Origin: Plumapathes pennacea
Lineage: Eukaryota; Cnidaria; Anthozoa; Antipatharia; Myriopathidae
DNA length: 64,000 bases
Reading direction: 5' to 3'
NCBI GenBank assembly: GCA_964036295.1
Contig: OZ038471.1
Span: forward strand, 4,028,001-4,092,000
This document shows positions 53,382-64,000 of this stretch, piece after piece (the stretch's first letter is position 1; the number at the start of each line of letters is the position of its first letter). Both the position numbers and the translations under genes were made by a program. The notes below the pieces were generated by a model that did not search any database, was not told where the DNA came from, and saw only the letters and a list, made by a program, of their open reading frames with translations.

Positions 53382-56300
53382 ATCAAATTCCTTTTTGGTT
53401 TGTGTCCGAGATCTCAGTAATCAGTATCATGGGGCTAATAATAGCTGTGACATCATCCAAGATGGAGGCATATTACGCACCTGCGCAGTTCTTTCCGCTG
53501 TACCCCGCCGGACAGAAACATCGGTAGTCCAGAGCATTCACCAACTTCAGGTCCAATTTATCGCTGTTTGTTTGATCAAAACACGTTCCGCTGTTCAAGC
53601 ACGGGTGGGTGGCGCACGGGGTGACCAAAACGAGCTCTGTAACAAGAGTCAGATATCGTGAGCAAAGTGAGCAACTTCAGTTTGCCTTTTCAGTCGTTAA
53701 TCAGAGTTATCAGACCGTATTTAACGAATGTGAATTCTCATTTACGTTACTCATATAGTTTTTTAATGATCGAGAAAAGCCCACTTTCTACTTCTCTCAC
53801 ACAGTCGAAACTTTCTTGGCGGACACTCTCGTAAGTGGACAGCTCCACTTATAGACGCCTTTAGAAAAACGGACGCCTCTAGAAAACTCTACCTCAGTCA
53901 AATTCTGTATTCACACATTCTCGTAAGCGGACAGTTCCAGTTACGGACACTTTTTCTGCTACCCAAGGGTGTCCACTTACGGAAGGTTCAACTGTAGGTT
54001 ATTAGAAATACGATACTCGCAGATGTCCCCTCGCTCTGGAGTTCAGAAATTTTGATTGGCTTTTGCACGTTCTTTTTCTGGAATCATTGTTTTTTTTTTT
54101 TGGCCTGCTTGTGTTCGTAATGCTCTCGATCGGATCTCGTGCGTTCTTGGACAAATTAGGTACCCATTTTTAGCCCCTTTGGATACCAACCCTCTAAATA
54201 ACTGGATTTACCCCGCCTATTCTATGTACTAAATACGACACATTAGTCTCAGCCCGACCCAATCATCACCGTCACCCTAACAGCAATAATATTACTGTTA
54301 AATATTAATATTAATATTAATATAAATATAAAAATTCCCCAGTTCATTGAAAGCCAAAGACACTTTGGCAGATGGAAACATGGAGTACACCCCTAACTGT
54401 CAGCGTGGTTTGTGGCTTCCGTTTTCGACTTACCGTTACAATTGGTGCCCGCGTATCCCTTGGAACAAACGCATCTGTAGTCCTTGTTATTGACGAAGAC
54501 AACGCCTTCGAGGTATTTGCCATCATTTTTTGTTGCATCCACACATATGCCATTGTTAGAACACGGGTGAGAGATACAGGCGCTGATTATGACTGAAAAC
54601 GCGTTTATAATCAATAATGAGAAGAGTAAGGAATAAGTGCGAGGAAAGAAGCAAAGCACACGAACCAAAACAGATAGTCTAACTGAACTTAGATACAACT
54701 CGACCAGGAACAACATTTTCACATCAAGCCTACATACTTTCACATCTTCTTCCCATGAACCCTGGCGGACAGGTGCACTCGAATACTCTTTCCCCGCGGC
54801 CCGGGCTGCACGCTGCGTTATTTTCACACGGATTTGGGTTGCAGGGGTCACCAATACCTGCAACAAAATGTGACAGCTTGAGCAACAACAGCAAAAACAA
54901 CAACAGCTTGAGTAAACTTGTGTCTTGGTTCTTTTTGAATAATGATTCGTTACGTGATTCACGTCAGCAAATGGGCAAAATTTTGAGTTGTTTTTTCCTC
55001 AGTTCATAACGAAGCCTTAAAGAATTAATTGGAAGAATTAATTTAATCAAAAAATTAGTTTCATTCACATGTTCATGAACTAATTCTAATGGTAATGATA
55101 TCTTAAAAGTAAAGTGTTTGTCGAAAATATTAGTGTGATTGCTTTGGTTTTGCGTTTGCTACGGATTGGTCCAAAAAAGAAAAAAACAAACAAAAAAAAA
55201 AGACAATTCTCGGCCAATCAGGAACAAAATTAAATTAAACTTACGTTGGCAGGTGAAGCCGTTTCCAACATATCCTAATTTGCACTCGCACGTCCCATGG
55301 ATGCAGTTAGCGTGCACAGCACAACGAGAACACTTGTCAACTGCAAATAACGATAAGGAATTCCAAGATTTTAAAACCCGAGCAATGTAAGTGACGGTAA
55401 AGGTTAAGTGGTGTAAATGTAAAGGGAGGCTAAAGGCTGTAACAAAGCCCATTATGTAGTCGTATTTTACCTCCACATCTCTTCCCCGAAAAACGCACGG
55501 GGCAATTGCAGACATAGCTGTCGTTGGCGTTCGAGCAGGTCCCTCCGTTCAGGCAGTGATTGCGGTGACAGTGATTAACGCCTGTGAGCTAAAATATGTT
55601 AGATCGTCCCTCATCACCCCACATTGCTCCAATTTGCATTCACTTCTTTAGTACATCAGTTTTGCTTGTCTCTTGTTCCGAATGTGTTTTCATTTCTCCC
55701 CCGTTCCAATCCACGTTTCCGTCGACTGTCTGTACTTTTCTCTGTGTCCGTCTTTTTAACTGTCTGCCTGTCTCTGTCTCTGTCCTTTTCTTTGTCTGTC
55801 TGTCCTTTTGTTCGTCCCCACCCCTTTGTCTGTACTCATCTCTGATCTCGTCTTCAGTGTTATTCTAAAGCTCTTACGTTCACACGTGTATCCATGCCAT
55901 CGCCTCGGACAGAGACAATGATAGCCGCGGTGGTTGTGAGCCTGTAGACATGTTCCTCCATTTTCACATGGGTTTGGCAAACAGGTGTCATTTTCTGGGA
56001 GAAAAAGTTTGTGATAGTGAATAAATTGTATTAATTAGTATGTGGTCGGTAACACATGGTGGCTAAAGAGCAGTTTTGATGATATTTGAACTAAGTACAT
56101 CGCTGATCACACAGAGGCTGTAAGAAAAACTTTAACCAATCAGAAGCCAAAGTATTTTGCGTTTGGTTCTAGTTCGAAGGAGGAGCCAATCAGCAGTGAT
56201 AGGAAGCGCCATCGTCACTTGCTTGCTTGCGTGAGAAACTGCTTTTGTTCATAATTGGCCAAGAATGCCCCTAAGCTTGTTTGGACGAATCCGAAGGTGC

Positions 56301-59300
56301 AGCAGACGCAAAATCAAAGCAACCACAGGGTTTCTATCGATAGTCATCTGAAAACGGTCATGTATGCTCCTTTGGTCTTACGTTCACAGTGTTGTCCAGA
56401 GAATCCTTCGTTGCATATGCACACATAGCCCTCCTTCTTGTTTTTCATTTCTGCGCACAAGCCGTCATGTTCGCAAGGGTTTGGGAGACAGGGACTGCTC
56501 ATCGCTGCAGAGATAAAATATTGGATGGCAACGTCAATTGCAGCCATTCCAAGTTATACAATGTTGTATACAGTGAAATCTCTCTAAGACGGACACTCTT
56601 GGGACCTTGTCTGGGTGTCCGTCTTTTAGAGGTGTCCAGCTTATAGAGAGTTTAGATACAGTCAGCCGGCCGGGACCAGCAAACCCTGTCCGGCTTCTAG
56701 TAGTGTCCGTCTTATAGAGGTGTCCGGGTTTTAGTGGTCTTTCTTGAGAGAGTTGACTGTATATAGTACATTTTCAAAAGTCCGTACATGTAGTTCTGGA
56801 ATGTATTTTGGTTTAAAGTTTGAATGATCTTAGATATTCCAAATAGCTGTGCCTATTTCGTGGTATTGTCATGTTGGCATAACAAGTCCTAACTTTGCCA
56901 ACTTAAACTGGGAGAAGGTCCTAGGTTCAAGTCCCGCTCTGACCACTTTGTCAATTCAAACTCACCATCACAGTTTTTGCCGAAGTGTCCCGCGGGACAG
57001 TCGCATTCGTACCCGTCCTGTTTCGGTGTGCATGTTCCGTTGTTTTTGCATGGGCTACTGTAGCAATAATTCGATTCTGTAAAGCAGAATACAATAGAAT
57101 ACAATACAATACTTTATTTAACCACGTTACACTTAGGAGCTTCAATGACACTCGTTCAAACGCGAACGTGAACTGAAAATAAAATCTACTATCTAACTAC
57201 CCTATACTTGCCCGTACCCAACGTCTCACCTAAAATAAATTAAACAGTATTTAATATCTATGTTTTAACAAAGTTAACAAAGTTAAAACAACCTAATTAG
57301 CCATATGTATTATTGTTAAAAATATAAGAAAATTGAGAAAAGAAAATTAAGAAATTGACATAAAAACAGGGAGACAGGGATAAAGAGACAAACAGTTTCA
57401 GTGACAAATGCGTGACAAATACGTGGCAAGTAGTGACGAATACATAGACAGAGACTAGAGACTAGAGAAAGAGGTACAGAGACAGAGATAAAGACGGACG
57501 AAGACAGGCAGAGAAATAGATAATGTTTGCATGATCAAGAACAGTAACGAAGCTGTTAGTAGTTGGGAGAGGGCTGATAGTACCGCTTGTGTCAAAGGAA
57601 GTGCTGTGTCACATTTCGATATGCAGTTTCCCACATGAAAAGGGAATAATTATCAATTACTTACGTTCGCAGAAGGATCCCAGGTATCCCGGCATGCACT
57701 CGCAGGCGAGGATGGAACCGTCACTTTTACATGTTCCACCGTTCTTACAGGGGTTGTGAGGATGACAAAGGTTGGGCTCTAAGGAGGAAAGTTGCGTCTT
57801 AAGAGTAAGGATTCAGAGTCCGGGACAGGATTATGTAAGTAAAATTTCCTTTGCCACTCTTTTTTTATTCCTTTTTTCTTAATCAATCTGCCCTTTAGCC
57901 ACTGATTAGTCCTGGCCATTAATTCCAAACGGCCAAGGTTCCAATCCTATAATTATCATATTCTCTTGGTAATTTCAACTATCACAAGAAACAATTTAAA
58001 CTTACTGTCGCAAAACGGCCCCAAATAGGCCACACTGCAGTAGCACACATAACCACGTGGTGTGTCTACGTCACGACACGTTGCGCCATGCAGGCAGGGG
58101 TTTGGTAAGCACTTGGATTTAACTAGAGAAAGTTAAAAAACAAATAGCCAAAAATCAAACAAAGACGAGTTTGAAATACGAGGCAACTTAAAAGGATTTT
58201 TTATGCTCAAAGATGAGTTGGTGCTGAAGTGCAAATGAACTTCTGGCGAAAATTTGGGGTCTTTCTTTTTGTGATGTGACCCTTATATTTGCAATGTAAG
58301 GATGGCTCCTACATTAGGAAAACGTTTCAAGACATATTTAAGGACTCAGTTTATGCCTGTATGCATCTGCTACTCTTGAAGTCAGGACACTTTCCTTAAT
58401 ATGTACTACGATGACAAAAGTCGAACTTGCGTTATGTTGATAGTCGAGATGAACACACTAGAATCAGACAACAGGAAAACAAGAAGAAAAAAACAAAAGA
58501 AAAAACACTAAAACACTAAGCACTAAAAGTGTCCGGGCACTAATGCCCTGATTTCAGGAGTTTTTATTGTCCCCAGCCCTTAATATTCACCTTCACAGTT
58601 TTTGCCAAGGTAGCCTACCGGACAGCTACACTTGTACGTAATACCAATGTTGATGCACGTCCCGTTAACATGACAAGGGTTAGGTTTACAGGGATTCGAA
58701 ACTGAGAGAAAGAGCAATAGAGAGAAGTGTCAGACAGCCCAAATATTGCATTAAAATCAAATGGGTGCAGCTCTAATGTGTGTGGCTATTTACGATGGCT
58801 TAATAATAGAAATTGGACTTTTCAAACACGTGTGTTTTTATGTTTGTATAGATGAAAACGTGTCTCAAACGAACGGCCTAGACGAGTAAAGAGTTAAGAA
58901 ATATAAACAAGAAGTGTATCAATTTAATCATATTTTCCTTTGTTTTCTACTGTCTCCATATTTTAGAGGAACGTGAATAACGAACCATTGCAAGATGCTC
59001 CCACGAATTCCAGTTGACATTTGCACTCATAATCTCCGTGTCCCATACTGATGCAAACTCCGTCATTCCTGCAAGGACCGGACTCACAAGGGTCGATTTC
59101 TGAGGACGGGAACAAGAAAACAAAAGGTAACGATGTTGCTTCATCAAAGTTGAATACAGAAATTCTTGGCTTGTAGTAGCACTGCCTCTACTACCACACA
59201 ACAAATAAATGACACTCATTGGCAATAATACACGTGCTGTTTACATAACTCTCTACAATACAGAACCTTCACACAGTTTTCCCATGCGTCCTTTGGGGCA

Positions 59301-62300
59301 GTGACACCTGTAGCTCTCGCCAATCACCTCGCACGTACCCCCAGCAACGCACGGCACAGGGAAACACGGATCAGGACCTACAACAAGCGTGAGTCAATTT
59401 AACTTTTGTTAGACTGATATAGAGAGGATATTACACGGCAGCGCGAAGATATGAATTTTATTTTTGAGTGGTAAAAACAATTTTTACGAACGAGCGCTTC
59501 GCGAGTGAGTAAAATATTGTTTTTACCACGAGAAAATAAAATCCATATCTTCATGCCGCCGTGTAATTTTCTTTTTATTATATTAGGAACGAGTGTTTTA
59601 CGAGAAATTGCACAAACAACCGTGCAAAAGCGGGAAATGATTCCAACGATATCCTCACTAGTGAGGATATGGAAAATACGCCACTCGGGTCCCGGATGTA
59701 GTTTCGTATGAATTTTACGCACGGTACATTTTCCAGTAAAACACTCGTGTATATATAATAAATAGAGATTACTTCATGGAAAGTGCGCGCGTACGGTTTT
59801 TATTCACGAGTTGTGAAGTATCATAAAACGAACGAGCGAGGCTTTGCGAGCGAGTGAGTTTTATGATACGAAACAACGAGTGAATAAAAACTGTACAAAG
59901 CACTTTCCATGATGTTTTCTGTTTATTATATACATACTGAGACATTTATGATGGGACCGGGAAACCCTTTAAAAGTAGTGAAAAATCGTCGTTCGCAGCT
60001 TGTGATTGGACGAACGATTTTTTTCACGTGTGAAAAGCGTCGTTCGCGGCCTCTCATTGGCTAGAACTCATTTGCGTACGAAATTTTACGATATGGCTTT
60101 TTCGTGAGTATGTCTCAGTATGTATATAATAAACCGCAATACAGTACAACCCCGCTATCTCGACCTCTCAAGGGAAGCGAGAAATAGTTCGATATAGTGG
60201 GGGATCGAGATAGTGGGGTTCTACCAAGGGAAATTTCTACCAAGTTTATTTCCGAGGGAAATCGGATTCTGTTCGAGATAGCGGGGAGTTCGAGATAACC
60301 GTGTTCGAGATAGCGGGCTTCTCCTGTATGCCTTTTGTAAGTAGGGTTAACCTGACCTTCAGGCTTTTCTGATGCCCGAAAAGTAAAGAGTAAGAAAGCC
60401 TCTAAGTGGTGGCTCGTTGAATCTACCTAAACTACTACCACTCTTTACTATTTGAATTTACCTCTGTATGTGAGGATTTGCCAAGGTCCAAAGATAGTAA
60501 CTCTTTTGTGGTGGGCATAGTAAACTCAATTGTAAGAAATGTGATTAGGGCAAATTCAATGACTAGTATATTACGCCACATTTGCGTTGAACAACCGAAT
60601 ACTATTGTCTGTTGCGTGTCACATATCTGGTCGAACTGAATCTATGGTGTAAGAAAAATGTTTATAGCTGCGAATTTTATTGTTGTACAGTGGCACTACA
60701 CTTACGCTGACAGCGGTCCCCAATGAAGCCGTTATCACATGCGCACTCGAAATCATCCACGCCGCGGGCAAGGCAATGCCCTTCATGATGGCAGGGATTA
60801 GGGTTACAGAGGTCCCTAGCTAAAGAGAAAAGATGGCAGTTTCAGAACACCGGTGTATCCATTTAACCGTCCAGTCATTTGGAAATGCGTCCATTTATAC
60901 ATTCATTAGATCCTTAAACCTACCAATCAATGGCTCAATCAGTCAATCAATTAATCAATCAAGGGACAGGGACAAATAAGCACCAAAGAAACCAACATAG
61001 TACGTGTACTTACATTCACATTTCGTTCCTTTGTAACCAACCGAACAGTGACACGTGTACTTTGAACCAATAGCGTCACAGTGACCTTGATGTAGACATG
61101 GATTTGGGTGACAGACGTCTTTTCCTGGAAAATTAATGATTTGTCTCATGATTATTTAATTGAAAGTGGCCCTTGTGGGCTGAAATCGTTTATCTTTGGA
61201 CGCCCCTACGTCCATAAGCCCTTCTTTGAAGTTGAAGTTGATCACTCTTGGGGTGAAAGGGTTAAGAACCATAAAGGTGATATGGAATGAACTGAGATTG
61301 ACATCCTTTTGAACTTACGCTGGCAGCGATCTCCAATCCAGCCTCGGGCACACAGACATTGGAACGAGTTTTCCATGTTGATGCATGTCCCTTCGTTAAG
61401 ACATAGGCTAGAGCTGCAAATGTCCTGAACTGTTGGTGTAAGAGGAGTATACAACAGTCAGGGAGATAGGCCAAAGAATTTCAGCTTCGCGTGAGACACT
61501 AGGGAGGTAATCGACCCAAGATTAACCAAATGATTTCTAATAAATTTGTAACTTTCACTGGAATGAAATTTGTGGGAACATTATTAAAGGGACCCCATCG
61601 ACTAATGTCGTTTGCGTGCCAAAATCCGTGATCCGCCATTTTTATGGCATCCGAAAATCGCAAGCAATATTAGAAATCCATTTCTATCCGACTCTTGAGA
61701 AGAAGATTAGTTTCTCTTAACTTGATAGTGCTGCTTACCTATTTTATTATCGATTTCCTACGTTTTTTCGTGTTGAGAAGGCCAAGATTTCTTTTTTTTT
61801 ACACATTTCAAGATGTAAATAAAATCATTGACGTGGCTGAGAAGCCTTCTTTAAGACCGAAGTGCAGAGAGCTGCAGAGAGACGAAGTATGAACCTGGTC
61901 TTGAAGGTTTTGATTCTTTGAGCTGAGAAACGAGAAATCGATGAACATTTTGTCTTACATTCGCAGTTTTGTCCTCTGTAGCCTTCCACGCATGCGCACT
62001 CGTAGCCATCCTCGTCTGGATTACACGTTCCTCCATTTTTGCAAGGGTTTGGTTTGCATAGTTCCTTTTCTGAAATAGAGGAAGTTTTTGAACAGACAAA
62101 TGAGGGATAAAGTTGAAGCACACTAAAACGCCAATTTAGACCAAACGGGACAAGTCAGGCAGTAACCTGTCGCTATATAACGCGATGAAGTTAGTCTCTG
62201 ATAAATAATGTTAACAGGACTGAGTGGAGTCAACCTGTGATCATTAATATGGGCCATGGTTACAGACAGACATCGGACGACAAGGCGTCCTCTTACCAAT

Positions 62301-63858
62301 TAATAATAAAAAAATATTACAATTCAGGTATTCTCGGATAACTTTCACATAATGAAAAAATCATCAATTTAAAACAGTCAAAACTAGAAGTTATCATTTT
62401 ATGGAGATTTTTGTCGTGCTCGGCATTTATATTTGTCAATGAAAAGCTTTGCATTCAGTGTGAATGGACTATGTATTGTGAGTGCCCCATACCCTCACAG
62501 TTAACTCCTTTGTAGCCGTATTTACATCTGCATTTGTAGCCATCGTCTGCCTCGCTGCAAATGCCATCGTTCTTACAAGGGTTATCAGGCCGACAGTAAT
62601 TCTCCACTGAAAGGGAAACAGTAAGCTAAATGTTAAGCTTACTCTCAAATATGTTTTTGTTCTGTTGATCAAAACGTCATTCTCTTCCGTTGGCTTGCTT
62701 TGTGTCAAAAACGAGAGTGTAAATGCTATCGTAGTTCTACACTTCAGTTCTCGCGGAAAACTATGCACCAGAACGATTTCACGATGACTTGCCGAAAAAC
62801 GTTGTTCGGGACCGAAGTTCCTATCCGAGACTACGTCGGGTAACGTTTTCCCAAAGTAATTATGTTGTTGCAGTTTTGGTTTCTTGTTTGGTTTCTCTTC
62901 TTTGACTGACTCAAGGAACTTGTGCAGCAACAGGTTGTTCATTAGTAACTCTGTACACTCGTCCAGTCAGGTACGATAATAAAGAACGATCGATTCGTTT
63001 AGTTTCATGGTCGATTACGTAAGCAACCACAGGTGACTCGTTTTTCTGCCTGCTTTTGATTGGTGGAAAGCTTTTTCTCTGCCTTCTCTGATTAACTTCC
63101 TTTTGGTTGTAGTTTTATGACAGTAATTTGAAGGCTGCTTCAACTGTAGTTTTGATTTGAAGTTGTTGTTCTTACATTCACAGTTTCTGCCTTTGAACGC
63201 TGGTGTACACGTGCACTTGTAACCGTGCCCAGTCCCTCTACACTTTCCTCCGTTCAGACATGGATCCGAGGCGCAGAAGTCTGCGACTGAAAAGACATGA
63301 TGAAGTCAAGGTAGGTGATATTGTAACCTATGCTGCCACGATTGTTGTGATTAAGCCAGGTCACTTCGTGTGACATTTAGGACGTTTAGAGAAAGCCAGG
63401 TGATCACAGGATTATCTGTCGTACCTTTGAAACGGACTAGTTCAACCTCTGGAAATGAACTCCCCCTGGAGAATGTCTTTTGTGAACCGCTTTCAGGTAC
63501 TGATATTATAAGTCCCTAAAGGTCAAAGCTATCATCGTAACTATGGAAAAAATGCCACTTAACAAGCTGTTGCAAAAGGCCTATTTGTCTGCTCTGATAA
63601 TCAGAGCACCCAGAGCGTCTTTTTCACATCCAAGGTTAATTGGCTAATAATTCAATGAAACAACTGGACCTCTTGTATAGAGCTTTGCAAACTTCCATTT
63701 TCTAATTGTACTGTGCATGGAGCACTTACTTTCGCACGTGGTTCCACTGTAGCCGGGCTCACAGTAGCACATAAAGCTGGTGTCTGTCGTATAACATGTT
63801 CCTCGGTTTCTGCAAGGATTGGGGTGACACGCATTCTCCTCCTCGCCTTTTTGGAACG
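51537..63858 (-). CDS. Multi-EGF protein, 3' part of gene (5' end outside window)
   Basis: Exons 5' to 3': 63858-63730, 63286-63176, 62606-62493, 62069-61959, 61429-61319, 61124-61014, 60819-60706, 59377-59267, 59099-58986, 58701-58591, 58122-58006, 57778-57665, 57076-56966, 56504-56382, 55994-55878, 55581-55471, 55340-55245, 54857-54738, 54592-54434, 53636-53481, 52942-52802 and 52385-51537. Twenty-one exons each encode one EGF domain with six cysteines, mostly the NPCxNGGxC type. The domains nearest the C-terminus (52.8-54.6 kb) have long inserts between cysteines 3 and 4. Exon 55245-55340 is a shortened form. All introns are phase 1. A few domains carry the Cx[DN]x4[FY]xCxC hydroxylation motif. 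The last sure exon is a long Pro/Ser-rich stretch. No transmembrane helix is visible, so an extracellular role is inferred. An alternative is one giant gene that also includes the 24-31 kb EGF exons. Confidence 0.75.
53342..53379. repeat. Poly-A tract
   Basis: About 29 A flanked by short A-rich sequence in an intron of the upper EGF gene. Confidence 0.9.
53802..53995. mobile_element. CAGT...ACTG short element, copy 6
   Basis: Begins cagtcgaaactttcttggcg and ends cggaaggttcaactgta; inner motifs ggacactctcgtaagtgg and tctcgtaagcgg repeat. Confidence 0.6.
56064..56360. mobile_element. MITE family 2, copy in the upper EGF gene
   Basis: The ends agagcagttttgatgat and agtcatctgaaaacgg are partial inverted repeats. 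The interior attggccaagaatgc matches the 1.65-kb copy. It ends about 20 bp from EGF exon 56382-56504. Confidence 0.55.
56570..56761. mobile_element. CAGT...ACTG short element, copy 7
   Basis: Begins acagtgaaatctctctaaga and ends tcttgagagagttgactgta, perfect inverted ends over about 15 bp, with the inner phrase gtccgtcttatagaggtgtc repeated. Confidence 0.7.
57083..57560 (-). mobile_element. Possible antisense 3' end of a non-LTR element
   Basis: A short (acaat)n run followed by actttatttaaccacg reads on the minus strand as AATAAAGT plus a microsatellite tail. The following ~450 bp has no open frame. Confidence 0.3.
59418..59762 (+). mobile_element. Foldback MITE family 1, copy 3
   Basis: Same sequence and orientation as 8394-8729, including gtgcaaaagcgggaaatga and cgatatcctcactagtgagg. 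It lies in the long intron before exon 59267-59377 (minus sense). Confidence 0.75.
59763..60137. mobile_element. Foldback element adjoining MITE family 1
   Basis: Inverted arms atggaaagtgc / gcactttccat and tttttattcacgagtt / gagtgaataaaaactg enclose gagcgaggctttgcgagcga. A second pair near catactgagacat / atgtctcagtatg encloses 59930-60125. Two nested elements are likely. Confidence 0.65.
60141..60328. mobile_element. CAGT...ACTG-like short element, copy 8
   Basis: Begins acagtacaaccccgctatct and ends gcgggcttctcctgta. The inner phrase tcgagatagcgggg recurs four times. Confidence 0.6.
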
Positions 63859-63860
63859 CT

Positions 63861-64000
63861 AGTAGTCGAACATTAATATTGTCACGTGGTCAGTAAAGAC
63901 AGTAGTCGAACATTAATATTGTCACGTGGTCAGTAAAGACAGTAGTCGAACATTAATATTGTCACGTGGTCAGTAAAGACAGTAGTCGAACATTAATATT
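63861..64000. repeat. Perfect 40-bp tandem repeat, at least 3.5 copies
   Basis: Units start agtagtcgaacattaatatt at 63861, 63901, 63941 and 63981, without a single difference, and run off the window end. The repeat directly abuts EGF exon 63730-63858. Confidence 0.95.

Overview
The window looks like a piece of an animal nuclear genome, most likely an anthozoan cnidarian (coral or anemone-like). Genes are split into many short exons with GT-AG introns. Extracellular EGF modules sit one per exon. Introns and intergenic DNA are full of small foldback (MITE-like) elements, a non-LTR retrotransposon, a satellite array and microsatellites. The organism call is an inference from gene content and repeat style; nothing in the sequence names a species.

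Layout. (1) 1-2595: a decayed duplicated segment whose second copy is at 37435-40825. (2) 2898-18688, + strand: a 19-exon gene for an ERICH3-like glutamate-rich protein with the conserved N-terminus, a DUF4590 domain, long acidic and serine tracts and, unusually, a block of leucine-rich repeats near the C-terminus. (3) 19789-23076, - strand: a five-exon gene for a four-pass membrane protein of CD20-like layout with a polyglutamine stretch and a PPxY motif; it converges on the ERICH3-like gene. (4) 24361-31959, - strand: a complete 15-exon gene for a secreted protein: signal peptide, novel basic/proline/tyrosine-rich module, 12 EGF domains, a papilin-like FGCCPDG motif and a short tail. (5) 32-51 kb: a repeat-rich interval with segmental duplications, a ~170-bp satellite array (40891-43292), a LINE with an open reverse-transcriptase frame (44376-46304), inverted minisatellite arms, three tandem hairpins (47563-48002) and a decayed duplicate of exon 1 of gene 4 (48306-48810). 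(6) 51537-63858 (perhaps 50977-63858), - strand: the 3' part of a second EGF gene, 21 EGF exons followed by a 283-codon Pro/Ser-rich exon; its 5' end lies beyond the window.

How they relate. Every EGF exon in both minus-strand genes begins and ends in phase 1, so the two genes look like products of the same modular exon-duplication process, and any EGF exon can be skipped or duplicated without a frame change. The spacer between them holds copies of the first exon and promoter of the downstream gene, consistent with continuing rearrangement. The ERICH3-like and four-pass genes are unrelated neighbours.

Limits: exon boundaries were assigned by hand from splice consensus, reading-frame continuity and family resemblance. 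No transcript, alignment or database search was available.
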